In this document: piece by piece, positions 7,858 through 16,499 of the stretch
How the letters are laid out: every line of letters begins with the position of its first letter
Numbering within the stretch: the stretch's first letter is position 1
Source of the DNA: Acidimicrobiia bacterium
GTDB taxonomy: Bacteria > Acidobacteriota > Vicinamibacteria > Vicinamibacterales > SCN-69-37
DNA: 64,000 nt
Assembly: GCA_016871335.1 (NCBI GenBank)
Contig: VFZF01000005.1
Span: 1-64,000, forward strand
Direction: 5' to 3'
Notes under the pieces: generated by a model
What the model was told of the DNA's origin: nothing
The model's database searches: none
Seen by the model: the letters and a program-made list of their open reading frames with translations, nothing else
Position numbers and translations under genes: made by a program

Positions 7858-7888
7858 GTACAATCCGGCTGCCTTCAAGGAGTTTGCC

Positions 7889-9655
7889 ATGTTCCGCAGA
7901 ACGTTTCTTCCCCTTCTGATTCTCGGCCTCGTGGTCGCCTACCCGATGGCGCAGGGTCAGCAGGACACCATCGACAAGGCCGTCAACACGCGCATCCGTG
8001 CGGAAGGGATGAACAACTCCCAGATCATGCACACGATGCACTACCTGACGGATGTGTATGGGCCGCGCCTGACCGGGTCCCCCAACCATGAAAACGCGGC
8101 GAAGTGGGCCGTGCAGCAGATGGAGACATGGGGCATGACCAACGGCAAGCTCGAGCCGTTCGAGTTCCGCACCACGGCTGGGATCGTCCCCAACGGCGGC
8201 TGGCTGAATGAAAAGGCATCGGGGCACATCCTGTCGCCGGTCAAAGACAACCTGGTGTTTGAGGTCATGGCGTGGACGCCCTCCACAACAGGTACCGTGA
8301 CTGCCGAAGCCGTGCATCTGGTGACGCCGCTCGGCCCTGTCGTGGAAGCGCCGGTCTCGGCGAACGTACAGGGTGGCGGCGGCGCGGGACGCGGCACGGC
8401 GGTGCAGCGCCTCGGTCCGACCGAGGACGAACTGAACGCTTACTTCAAGTCGATTGAGGCGAAGGTGCGCGGCGGCATCGTGCTCGTCGGCAGCCACACG
8501 CAGGTGGATTTCCAGGAGAATCCACCCGCGAAGCGCCGTGATGACGAACAGGTGAAGGCCCAGTTTACCCCGGACCCCAATGCGGCAGCGGCGACCGCCG
8601 GACGCGGCGGCCGTGGTGGCGCGCCTGCCGGTCGCGGTGGCGCCGCCCGTGGTGGCGCCCCCACAGCCCCGGCGGGCCCCGCACGCCTCTCGGCTGGTGA
8701 AGTGACGAACCGGGTGAACGACTTCCTCGTGGCGGCCGGTGCCGGCCTCCGAATCAACGACGCCGGGCGCATGCACGGCATCATCTCGACGTTTGCGTAC
8801 TCGGGCTACGACCACACCAAGACCGTGCCGACGGTGGTCCTCCGCAACGAGGACTACGGCCGCATCACGCGCATCATGGCCAACGGCACGCCCGTGCGCC
8901 TCGAATTCAACATCGTCAACAACCACTATCCGGCCGGCAAGACGTCCTACAACGCGGTCGCGGAAATCCGCGGCACCGACAAGGCCGACGAAGTGATCAT
9001 GCTTGGTGGCCATCTCGATTCGTGGCACTCGGCGACCGGCGCCACGGACAACGCCATCGGCAGCGCCATCATGATGGAAGCCGCGCGCATCCTGCAGGCG
9101 CTCAACCTCAAGCCGCGCCGCACGATTCGCGTCGCACTCTGGGGTGGCGAAGAACAGGGCCTAATCGGGTCGCGCGCGTATGTCGCGCAGCACTTCGGCA
9201 GCTTCGAAGACCCGCTGCCGGAGTACGCGAAATTCAACGGCTACTTCAACATCGACTCCGGCACAGGTCGCGTACGCGGGATGTCGGTCTTCGGCTCGCC
9301 GGAGACCGCGCGCATCCTCGCACAGTACCTGAAGGAGTTTGAGGACTTCGGCATCTACGGCGCGACGGCGACGACCAGCCGGGCGACCGGGGGCACGGAC
9401 AGCACCTCATTCAACGCGGCCGGCCTGCCCGGCATCGGCGCCAGCCAGGACCCCATCGAGTACAACAGCCACACCTGGCACACCAACCTCGACACCTACG
9501 AACGGATCGTTGAAGACGATGTGAAGAAGTCGGCCGTCATCGTGGCCTCGGCGATGTATCACCTCGCGATGCGCGACGAAATGCTGCCGCGCCTCGACAA
9601 GGCCTCGATGCCCGCGCCGCCCGGGGGCAGGGGCGGAGGCCAGCCGCAGCAATAA
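7889..9655 (+). CDS. Exported M28 zinc aminopeptidase
   Basis: A 588-residue secreted metallopeptidase. A signal peptide (MFRRTFLPLLILGLVVAYPMAQG) is followed by a PA-like insert and the M28 domain. Zinc ligands appear in GGHLDSWHSATGATDNA, WGGEEQGLIGS, FNIDSGTG and YNSHTWHTNLDT. It likely trims peptides in the periplasm or outside the cell. A Gly/Arg/Ala-rich linker (near 8584-8680, AGRGGRGGAPAGRGG...) splits the PA region, and the C-terminus is again PPGGRGGGQPQQ. A good ribosome site (AAGGAG at 7877-7882) fixes the start at 7889. The stop is followed by a repeat shared with the convergent M14 gene. Confidence 0.93.
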   Translation: MFRRTFLPLLILGLVVAYPMAQGQQDTIDKAVNTRIRAEGMNNSQIMHTMHYLTDVYGPRLTGSPNHENAAKWAVQQMETWGMTNGKLEPFEFRTTAGIVPNGGWLNEKASGHILSPVKDNLVFEVMAWTPSTTGTVTAEAVHLVTPLGPVVEAPVSANVQGGGGAGRGTAVQRLGPTEDELNAYFKSIEAKVRGGIVLVGSHTQVDFQENPPAKRRDDEQVKAQFTPDPNAAAATAGRGGRGGAPAGRGGAARGGAPTAPAGPARLSAGEVTNRVNDFLVAAGAGLRINDAGRMHGIISTFAYSGYDHTKTVPTVVLRNEDYGRITRIMANGTPVRLEFNIVNNHYPAGKTSYNAVAEIRGTDKADEVIMLGGHLDSWHSATGATDNAIGSAIMMEAARILQALNLKPRRTIRVALWGGEEQGLIGSRAYVAQHFGSFEDPLPEYAKFNGYFNIDSGTGRVRGMSVFGSPETARILAQYLKEFEDFGIYGATATTSRATGGTDSTSFNAAGLPGIGASQDPIEYNSHTWHTNLDTYERIVEDDVKKSAVIVASAMYHLAMRDEMLPRLDKASMPAPPGGRGGGQPQQ

Positions 9656-9667
9656 CGCGGCTGGAAG

Positions 9668-9751
9668 ACAGTTGAGTGTGGTTGGGTAGGGTTGGGTAGG
9701 GTTGGGTGGCACCCAACTTCACCCAACCTCACCCTACCTCACACAACCCCG
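9668..9751. repeat. Inverted tandem TTGGGTAGGG repeat (family F)
   Basis: The + strand carries TTGGGT/TAGGG units (GGTTGGGTAGGGTTGGGT), then their complement (CACCCAACTTCACCCAACC, then TCACCCTACCTCACACAACC). The tract can fold back on itself between the two convergent peptidase genes. A related CCCAACC tract is inside the metallophosphoesterase gene at 6016-6054. No T-run follows, so it is not a classical terminator. Confidence 0.8.
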
Positions 9752-9752
9752 C

Positions 9753-12623
9753 TCAGCGAAGCCCCTCTGTCGCTGAGAGCAGAATGCCGTTGAACAGGAA
9801 CTTGAACGTGCCGTGTGGCTGGGAGCGGAACGCGATCTCCGGGCCGAACACGTAGAGTCGGCCCTTCCCCACTTCGGCTTCGAACGCCGCAATCCCGTCC
9901 TTCAGATAGCCCTGTCCCCACGCCCACCCGCTGAGTAGTGGCGTCGCCGTATTGAAGTAGGCGATCGTCTTCACGCCACGTGACGCGGCCGTCGGACCGA
10001 ACTTGAACGTGGGGCTGTTGTCGAAGAACACGTTGATCTCGGCGGGCAGTCCGTGCGCGAGCGCTGCGGTAAGGTCCACCGCCGCACGCAGCACCGAGCC
10101 AGGCACATAGAACTTGGTGCCCGGCAGCGGCACATCGGCACCGTCCTCGCCGCGCTCCACCAGGTGACTCTGCACCGGCAAATCGAAGTGCGCGGCGATG
10201 TTCGTGGACGCGCTGCCGATCGTCATGACGGTGCCACCACCCTCGACGAACTCCTTGATTTTCGCCATGGTCGCCGCAGTGACCGAGCCCTGACGGGCGC
10301 GGAGCTCGGCCGGGATCTCCGGACCGGCGCCCCCGGCGGGTGCCCCTCCACGGCCTCCCCCCCCACCACCGACACCGCCCCGGCCCGCGCCGCCACCGGC
10401 ACCCGCAGCCACCTGCGGGATACCGCCGTCGTTGAACACCAGGATGTCGAACTTCTCACGCAGGTTGCCGGCATCGAGCATCGGGGGATACACCACCGTG
10501 TACGGAAATTCGAAGTTCTCAAAGACCAGTCGGGTCCAGCCCGACGGCATCATGCCGCCGTACTGGTCAAACAGGCCGATGCGTGGAGCCCGAAGCACGG
10601 TCATGCGGCCGGTGGGCGCTGACGTCGCCACCGTGAACGACACGCCAAGTTCGACCGCCATCCTGTCGATCGCCGCGCGGGTGGTCGGCTTCGCCTGCAC
10701 GTAGAACGTGCCTTGCCCGAGCGGGCCTTCCGCGAGCCACGACACGGTGTCGCCGTTCTTCAGCAGACGGTTCACCACCACGAACGAGTCGTTCGCGCCA
10801 TGGTTGAAGAAGTATCCGGCCGCCTGTTGTCCGCCGATGATGCGGCCGGCGGGGTTGGCGGCCATGCCGGTCACCGTTTCCAGCGGGCCGTTCACGACGT
10901 CGAGCGATCGATCGAACTGGATGCCCATCTGCATCGCGAGCGTGTAGCCGGCGCTGTCGTACGGACGGTTTGGCGGTCCGCCGGGATACGGGAAGTCATC
11001 GGGGTGATCCTGCGGCTCAAACATGTCGAGCACGTGTGCGCGGAACGCCTGCGACGCCTTCACCACATACGAATTGGCCGGGTACTGCTTGCCGTTCGCC
11101 GAGAACGGCGCCGTGGCGCGATGCACGGTGACGCCGGTCTTGATGAGCGCGTTCATGAACTTGGTCGCCGTGCCGAAGTCCGGCTGGTCCGCCGTGATGA
11201 TGAACGCTTTGGGATCACGGAACGACGGATCGCGCAGTTCGTTCCAGTACGGGCTCTCGGCCTCGGCTCCGGCGCCGGCACCAGAGGCAGCCGCACCACC
11301 GGCACCAGCCCGGCCACCGCGGCCTGCGCCGCCGGCCGCCGCCATCTTCGCCTGCACGGCGCCCACACGACGCGGGCTGGGCGTCCACGTGTCGATGGTG
11401 CCGTTGCGAATCTGATCACGGCCCATCTGGTAGATGTTGTAGAGGAACGTCTCGCGATACCGCGACGCGAGGTCAAGAATCGCGTAGTTGGCCGTCACCG
11501 AGTAGTCCACCGACTGCCGGAAGTGCCACCGCTGCGGTGCAATCGGCGACCACAAGCTTGAGCTCGGCAGCTGCCGGCCAATGACGAACGGAATGCTCGT
11601 CGGATTCGGACCGCCGATGGTCTCGGTCAGGATGCCGATGATGTTGTGGAAGTAGGCCGTCGTGCGAAGGCCGCCGTTCCACCACGTGGAATAGTTCGCG
11701 CCCTGCCGCGACGTGACACCGGGCTTGTTCTCGGCGAGAAACCGTGTCGCCATCGCCGACCCCACGAGGTCGATGCCGGCAGGAATCAGCGGGTGAAAGT
11801 TGTAGTTGAACGGGTCACGGAACGGCGGCGCAAACATCACCGTGCCGGCCGGGCCTGTCTGGTGGTGGTTGTACATGATCTGCGGAATCCACTCCCGGTA
11901 GAGGATCCGGTTCATGTTCGTCGACTCATCAAGCGCCGACATGTAGAAGTCGCGGTTGTTATCGTGGCCGGCGTACTTCTGATACAGCGACGGAATGCCG
12001 CCGGTGCTGCGTTGCTCGGGCACCGGGTTCCGCATGTACCAGTCGGACACCAGTTCCATGCCGTCAGGGTTCGCATGGGCGGCCAGGATGACCACGTCGT
12101 TCAGAATGCGGACGGTCTCTTCATCCGTGCGGCTCGCCAGCTGATACACCGTCTCGAGCAGCTGCTGCGCGCCGAGCACTTCCGTGGCATGCAGGCCGCC
12201 GTCGATCCAGACCACCGCCTTGCCTTCCTTCGCCAACGCACGAGCTGTCTCGTCGGTCAGCCCTTCCGCCGTGGCCAGCCGCGTCGAAATTTCGCGGAAC
12301 CGCTCCAGGCGGCGGTGATTCTCCGGCGACGTGATGATCATCATCAGCTGCGGCCGGCCTTCGGCCGTCTTGCCGATCTCGGCCAGCTTCAACCGCGGCG
12401 ATTCCTTCTCGATCTTTCGCCAGTACGCCTCGAACTGCGTGTAGGTCGGCAGCACGTAGTCGGCGCCAATGTCATGACCAAAATGCGCCTTCGGCGTCGT
12501 CACCGACGCCAGCGTGGCCGGGGCCGGGCGCTGCTGGGCGGCCAGCGGCGCCAGGTGTGAGGTAACCGCGGCACACACCAGTGCCGCGCCAAGGAGGACA
12601 GACTGTCGGAATCGATGAGGCAT
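9753..12623 (-). CDS. Exported M14 zinc carboxypeptidase
   Basis: A 956-residue secreted M14-family metallopeptidase. A signal peptide (MPHRFRQSVLLGAALVCAAV...) precedes the M14 domain. Zinc ligands are in DGGLHATEVLG (His, Glu), and a later His in MYNHHQTGPAG is a likely third ligand; NPDGMELVSDWYMRNP is typical substrate-pocket sequence. The C-terminal half has a glutamine-amidotransferase-like fold region (VFNDGGIPQVA, FVEGGGTVMTIG), as in other large M14 proteins. Two Gly/Arg/Ala-rich low-complexity linkers are present, encoded near 11250-11345 and 10310-10415. The ribosome site GGAGGG precedes the ATG at 12623. It is convergent with the M28 gene, and the two probably degrade peptides together. 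Confidence 0.9.
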   Translation of the reverse strand: MPHRFRQSVLLGAALVCAAVTSHLAPLAAQQRPAPATLASVTTPKAHFGHDIGADYVLPTYTQFEAYWRKIEKESPRLKLAEIGKTAEGRPQLMMIITSPENHRRLERFREISTRLATAEGLTDETARALAKEGKAVVWIDGGLHATEVLGAQQLLETVYQLASRTDEETVRILNDVVILAAHANPDGMELVSDWYMRNPVPEQRSTGGIPSLYQKYAGHDNNRDFYMSALDESTNMNRILYREWIPQIMYNHHQTGPAGTVMFAPPFRDPFNYNFHPLIPAGIDLVGSAMATRFLAENKPGVTSRQGANYSTWWNGGLRTTAYFHNIIGILTETIGGPNPTSIPFVIGRQLPSSSLWSPIAPQRWHFRQSVDYSVTANYAILDLASRYRETFLYNIYQMGRDQIRNGTIDTWTPSPRRVGAVQAKMAAAGGAGRGGRAGAGGAAASGAGAGAEAESPYWNELRDPSFRDPKAFIITADQPDFGTATKFMNALIKTGVTVHRATAPFSANGKQYPANSYVVKASQAFRAHVLDMFEPQDHPDDFPYPGGPPNRPYDSAGYTLAMQMGIQFDRSLDVVNGPLETVTGMAANPAGRIIGGQQAAGYFFNHGANDSFVVVNRLLKNGDTVSWLAEGPLGQGTFYVQAKPTTRAAIDRMAVELGVSFTVATSAPTGRMTVLRAPRIGLFDQYGGMMPSGWTRLVFENFEFPYTVVYPPMLDAGNLREKFDILVFNDGGIPQVAAGAGGGAGRGGVGGGGGGRGGAPAGGAGPEIPAELRARQGSVTAATMAKIKEFVEGGGTVMTIGSASTNIAAHFDLPVQSHLVERGEDGADVPLPGTKFYVPGSVLRAAVDLTAALAHGLPAEINVFFDNSPTFKFGPTAASRGVKTIAYFNTATPLLSGWAWGQGYLKDGIAAFEAEVGKGRLYVFGPEIAFRSQPHGTFKFLFNGILLSATEGLR

Positions 12624-12687
12624 GAATGGTCCCTCCGGGGACGGGCATACCCTACCAGATGGGCGGGTGGGCAGCTGGGCGGATGGA

Positions 12688-14607
12688 CTACGGAACCTCG
12701 GAACTCCGGAACTTTGAGACGCGAGCCAGAATCAACAACACCACACCAGCCGCATCGGCCCACAACGCGGGGTGAAATAGCAGCACCCCTCCGACAGCCA
12801 GGACCACGCGCACGACGGTGCCGCCAAAGCCCCAGGCGCCCGTCAACGCGGCAGCCAGTGCGGCCGTACCGGCCAGCGCCGTGAGGGAACTCACCACGAT
12901 GTCGTAGGCGCTCCCCTGCAGCAGGAGTCCCACCCCGCGTGGATCAAGCGTGAATGCAATCGGCACGAGAAACGCCGGCAGCGCGTACTTCCACGTCAGC
13001 ATCATCGTGCGGAAGGGTCGGCCGCCGGTGAGCGCCGCTGCCGCAAACGGCGCCAGCGCAGTTGGCGGACTCACCTCAGACAACACGGCGTAATAAAACA
13101 CGAACATATGCGCCGCCGCCGGTGCGACGCCGACTGATGTCAGCGCAGGCACCACCATCACCGCCGCGATGATGTAGGACGCGGTGACCGGCACGGCCAA
13201 TCCCAGGATCCACACCGCGATCGCGCTCCATAGGACCGTGAGTGCGAGTGACCCACCGGCCATCGCCACGATCAATCCCGCCGCCTTCAGTCCGAGCCCC
13301 GTCAACGTGACGATGCCGACGATGATGCCGGCGACGGCGGTTGTCGAGAGCACCGACAAGGCATCAGTCCCACCCGCGCTGAACGCCCCCGCCAGTCGAC
13401 GCGGCCCGAGGGGTTGCCGCACGACAACGCTCACCCCCACGGCTGCCCCGATCGCCCAGAACACGGCGCGGAACGGCGTGAAGCCGAGGGCCATTAACGC
13501 CGCGACCAGGATCAGGGAGGAGAAGTGGAGATAATCCGTTATTGAGGATTGAGGATTGAGGATTGAGGATTGGCGATTGATGGATTGTGGATTGGCGGAT
13601 TGAGAGCCGGCTTCCGAGGACCGATGTCCGATGTCCGATGTCAAATGTCTTGCATCGCCCTCGATCATCAGCGTGATCGACGCGTAGTAGAGGACCGTCG
13701 GGATCGTCGCCATCACCAGTACCTGGAGGTACGAGATGCGCAGGTATTCGGCGATGAGGAAGGCCGCCGCGCCGAGGGTGGGTGGCGAAAGCAGTGCGCC
13801 GATACCGGAGGCGGCAAGCATCGCACCAGCGGTATTGGCGGCGAATCCGGCGCGTTTAAGGAGCGGCCACGCCATCGAGCCGAGTGTCACAGTGGTGGCC
13901 ACACCTGATCCGGACACGGTGCCGAGCAAAAACCCGGCGAGGGACACCGACCTCCCCGTCGACGCCGACGACCGCGCCCCTCCCGCCATCGCGAGCGACC
14001 AGTTCAGAAAAAACGTCCCGGCGCCTGACGCTTCCAACACGGCGCCGTAGAGACTGAAGAGCGTGATGTAGGTGACGGCCACATCGAGAGGCACACCATA
14101 GATGCCCTCGAGCGACATGTAGAGACTGCCGATGAGGCGCGACAGGTCGTAGCCGCGATGGGCAATCCCCGTCAGTCCCAGCGACACCAGCGATGGCCCG
14201 GCGACCGCGTACAGCAGGAATGCCGCCGTCACGATCGGTAGCGCCCAGCCGGTGGTGCGTCGCGTCGCTTCGATCACCACGAGCACGGCCAGCACACCCG
14301 CCACGAGATCGCCTCCTGTGGGTGTGGTGGCCCGGTACCAGAACGCGTCCCCTTGCGCGAGGGGCCATCCCAAGCCGAACAACGCTGCGACGACCCACAC
14401 AAGGTCCACGGCCCCGCCCCATCCGCCCGCTGCGGGCTTGAAGCGCAGACTGGCCCAGACACCGACGAGCAGCATCAACGGGCGGTAGGTCTGCGGGCTG
14501 ATGGTCATCAGCACCCAGAGCACCGACAGGGCCGAGAGCAGAAACGCGAGAACTGTTGCGGAGGAGACCGACCGCCAGCGTGGTGCGGCGGCCACGTCAG
14601 AAGGCAA
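12688..14607 (-). CDS. TRAP transporter fused permease (4TM/12TM)
   Basis: A fused small and large membrane subunit of a TAXI-type TRAP transporter, about 639 residues with some 17-18 hydrophobic segments. Landmarks include LIGSLYMSLEGIYGVPLDVA, LLGTVSGSGVATTVTLGSMA and LSEVSPPTALAPFAAAALTG. It drives ion-coupled uptake of an organic acid delivered by the TAXI binding protein three genes upstream. The cytoplasmic loop at residues near 318-355 (SQSANPQSINRQSSILNPQS) is encoded by tandem GGATTGA units and looks like an in-frame repeat insertion. The start is TTG at 14607, overlapping the end of the preceding gene by 11 bp, or GTG at 14595. Confidence 0.9.
   Translation of the reverse strand: MPSDVAAAPRWRSVSSATVLAFLLSALSVLWVLMTISPQTYRPLMLLVGVWASLRFKPAAGGWGGAVDLVWVVAALFGLGWPLAQGDAFWYRATTPTGGDLVAGVLAVLVVIEATRRTTGWALPIVTAAFLLYAVAGPSLVSLGLTGIAHRGYDLSRLIGSLYMSLEGIYGVPLDVAVTYITLFSLYGAVLEASGAGTFFLNWSLAMAGGARSSASTGRSVSLAGFLLGTVSGSGVATTVTLGSMAWPLLKRAGFAANTAGAMLAASGIGALLSPPTLGAAAFLIAEYLRISYLQVLVMATIPTVLYYASITLMIEGDARHLTSDIGHRSSEAGSQSANPQSINRQSSILNPQSSITDYLHFSSLILVAALMALGFTPFRAVFWAIGAAVGVSVVVRQPLGPRRLAGAFSAGGTDALSVLSTTAVAGIIVGIVTLTGLGLKAAGLIVAMAGGSLALTVLWSAIAVWILGLAVPVTASYIIAAVMVVPALTSVGVAPAAAHMFVFYYAVLSEVSPPTALAPFAAAALTGGRPFRTMMLTWKYALPAFLVPIAFTLDPRGVGLLLQGSAYDIVVSSLTALAGTAALAAALTGAWGFGGTVVRVVLAVGGVLLFHPALWADAAGVVLLILARVSKFRSSEVP
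13539..13655. repeat. Tandem GGATTGA and GATGTCC repeats inside the TRAP permease gene (family E)
   Basis: From 13539 the + strand reads repeated ATTGAGG units, a diverged GATTGGCG section, then tandem CCGATGT units to about 13655. It is in frame with the permease and encodes Ser/Gln/Asn/Pro-rich loop residues. The CCGATGT/ACATCTG unit recurs between queG and yqgE at 60130-60172. Confidence 0.88.
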
Positions 14608-15442
14608 TCTTCAGGGCAATGCCGACGCCGTTCTGATAGTACGTCGCCGACCGTTCGCTGGTCGAGTGTGTGCCGGTCAGGCCCAGCGTGCCGCGACCGT
14701 AGGTGGAGGTTCGGAAGATCGTCTTCGACACGTCCCAGTCGAACACGGCGTGCGCAAACGGCACCACGCCCCCACGCGAGTGGCCCGCGCCGATGACGCG
14801 CACACGCCCGTCACCGGAGAGTCCCCAGAACAGCGGCCGGGACATCGTGACGCCGAGCATGCCGACCGCCGTCGACGTCTTGAGAATGAGCACCGGCTCG
14901 TCGTTCAGCGCCGTGCTGCCCACGCGGCCGGCCACCATGTTTCTGATCACCATGCGACCGGCGCCGACTTCCACGCCGTCGATCAGACCGAACCACCGTC
15001 GGTGCGCGGCGCGGGCCGACACCACACCCAGCGAGAGCCACCGGCGATCGTGCCCTTCAAACTGGAAGCCTCCGGTGCGGTAGAGACGTCTGGCGGACCA
15101 GACGTGTGAGTGCTCAACATCGGCGGCGATGGTCCACGACTCCGTCGACTGCAGCCGCACACCAAACGTGCCGTACATGAAACCAAGCGCCGAGGTCTCG
15201 GAGGGCTGATACCGCAAGCCGGCGCGATAGGCCCCGGAGCGGCCGACACCGATCGCCACGCCGATATGCTGCGGGTCGGTGGTGGTCAACGGCCCGGCCA
15301 CGCGCATGGCGAGTTGCCAGTCCGCATCGGGCGTCGCGCGTTCGGGTTGGGCAATCAGGGACGGATCGCCGGCGGCCACAGGGACCGGAAGTGCCGGCAA
15401 TCCCGGCAACACAAGAAGCATCGCAGCCAGGGGCCAGCTCAT
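14597..15442 (-). CDS. Outer-membrane beta-barrel-like protein of unknown family
   Basis: A 281-residue exported protein: signal peptide MSWPLAAMLLVLPGLPALPV, then alternating strands and turns (YRAGLRYQPSETSALGFMYG, FGVRLQSTESWTIAADVEHS, TSERSATYYQNGVGIALKIAF). It ends in a Phe, the usual last residue of an outer-membrane barrel. The family is not recognised. Its place between a lipoprotein gene and the TRAP permease suggests it lets the substrate through the outer membrane. The ATG at 15442 has an AGGTAAC-type ribosome site; a GTG 18 nt upstream would overlap the previous gene. Bacterial DUF1850-like proteins also accompany TAXI-TRAP genes, but no such motif was identified here. Confidence 0.6.
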   Translation of the reverse strand: MSWPLAAMLLVLPGLPALPVPVAAGDPSLIAQPERATPDADWQLAMRVAGPLTTTDPQHIGVAIGVGRSGAYRAGLRYQPSETSALGFMYGTFGVRLQSTESWTIAADVEHSHVWSARRLYRTGGFQFEGHDRRWLSLGVVSARAAHRRWFGLIDGVEVGAGRMVIRNMVAGRVGSTALNDEPVLILKTSTAVGMLGVTMSRPLFWGLSGDGRVRVIGAGHSRGGVVPFAHAVFDWDVSKTIFRTSTYGRGTLGLTGTHSTSERSATYYQNGVGIALKIAF

Positions 15443-15446
15443 GACG

Positions 15447-16457
15447 TTACCTGAAAACACCGAGCCCGTTGTTGAGCAACCAGGTCAGCGAGCCCACCTG
15501 GTGCTCCGGCAGATTCCGCGCGGACGCCCCCAACCCCAGTTTGTCTGACGACCAGTCCTGGAACACCACCGAGTGCGGGCGGCCGATCACGCCGCTCACT
15601 TCGTACGCCAGCGCCATCGCCGACGCCACGGCGGCCGCATCCGTGCGCCCGTCGTAGCCGGTGACAATGACCTCCAGTTCGATCTGACGCCCCGAGAGAA
15701 AATCCCGCAGGCGCTTGAGATCGGCCTTCGTGTTGGTGTCGGCGTTGTAGCGATGACGGACGTCGAAGTCCAGCCGGAAGAACGCGATGTCGACGCCTTC
15801 GTTGTCTTCGAGCGCGCGAATGAACGTGAGGATTTCGTCGACCGTGAAATACGGATACGGCTCGATCAGGCCGATGCGCACGTCCGGGTAAGTCGCGCGA
15901 AACGAGCGCATGAACGCGGCGACCTGCACGATCGTGTCATCGATCGACAGGTTGCACCGGCCGAAGGGACTGACGCCGCGCACCGGCAGCGCCGCGGTGA
16001 ACGGCTCGTCCATCGCGACAAACGTCAGATGCGCGCCGGTGGCGTAGACCGGCTGCACGTCCTGAGTCAGCACGCGCGCATTCTCGCGGCCGTCACAGGT
16101 GTGCTCCTTGACCGCGCCGGCTTCCACGCCGATCTGAATGTCGTGGTCCTTCAGATACCGGAACGCGCCGCCGGGGACCGCATTCAACAGTTTGCCGACG
16201 TTGTTCGGTCCGCAGTTGAGGCACGTGGGGCGCAGACTCTGCTGGTAGAACTGGAAGGCACGCAGTCGAGACCGCGCCTGGCTCCACCGGGGTTGGCCGC
16301 CTGGTTCAAACATCGTGGCCAGATCGGTGGACGCCGAGGCGGGCGCCAGAATGGCAAACCGGTCAGCCGGAGGCACCCCGGGACTTGTGGGACGGCCACA
16401 CCCGGCAACAACGGCCACCAGGGCAGCAACGGCAAACAGCGGGAGCTGGGGCTTCAT
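15447..16457 (-). CDS. Lipoprotein of unknown family, possible TIM-barrel
   Basis: A 336-residue product with a clear lipoprotein signal (MKPQLPLFAVAALVAVVAGC). It has an internal Cys pair (PTCLNCGPN) and barrel-like strands ending in acidic residues (THLTF-like AHLTFVAMDEP, RIGLIEPYPYF, IAFFRLDFDV, IELEVIVTGYDG). The spacing of acidic strand ends recalls glycoside hydrolase or phosphodiesterase TIM-barrels, but no specific family is identified. It lies between the TAXI binding protein and the barrel-like protein in the same operon, so it may process or pass on the substrate at the cell surface or in the periplasm. Confidence 0.6.
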   Translation of the reverse strand: MKPQLPLFAVAALVAVVAGCGRPTSPGVPPADRFAILAPASASTDLATMFEPGGQPRWSQARSRLRAFQFYQQSLRPTCLNCGPNNVGKLLNAVPGGAFRYLKDHDIQIGVEAGAVKEHTCDGRENARVLTQDVQPVYATGAHLTFVAMDEPFTAALPVRGVSPFGRCNLSIDDTIVQVAAFMRSFRATYPDVRIGLIEPYPYFTVDEILTFIRALEDNEGVDIAFFRLDFDVRHRYNADTNTKADLKRLRDFLSGRQIELEVIVTGYDGRTDAAAVASAMALAYEVSGVIGRPHSVVFQDWSSDKLGLGASARNLPEHQVGSLTWLLNNGLGVFR

Positions 16458-16499
16458 CGAGCACTCGAACTGTCGGCCAATGACAGACGGCCCATAAGT

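Noticed and set aside
8584-8680. GGC/CGC-rich tract in the M28 gene considered as a frameshift or assembly error
   Set aside because: The frame is intact on both sides and similar Gly/Arg linkers occur in other exported proteins of this window.
9668-9751. TTGGGT inverted tract considered as an intrinsic terminator for both peptidase genes
   Set aside because: It can fold but has no T-run on either strand; listed only as a repeat.
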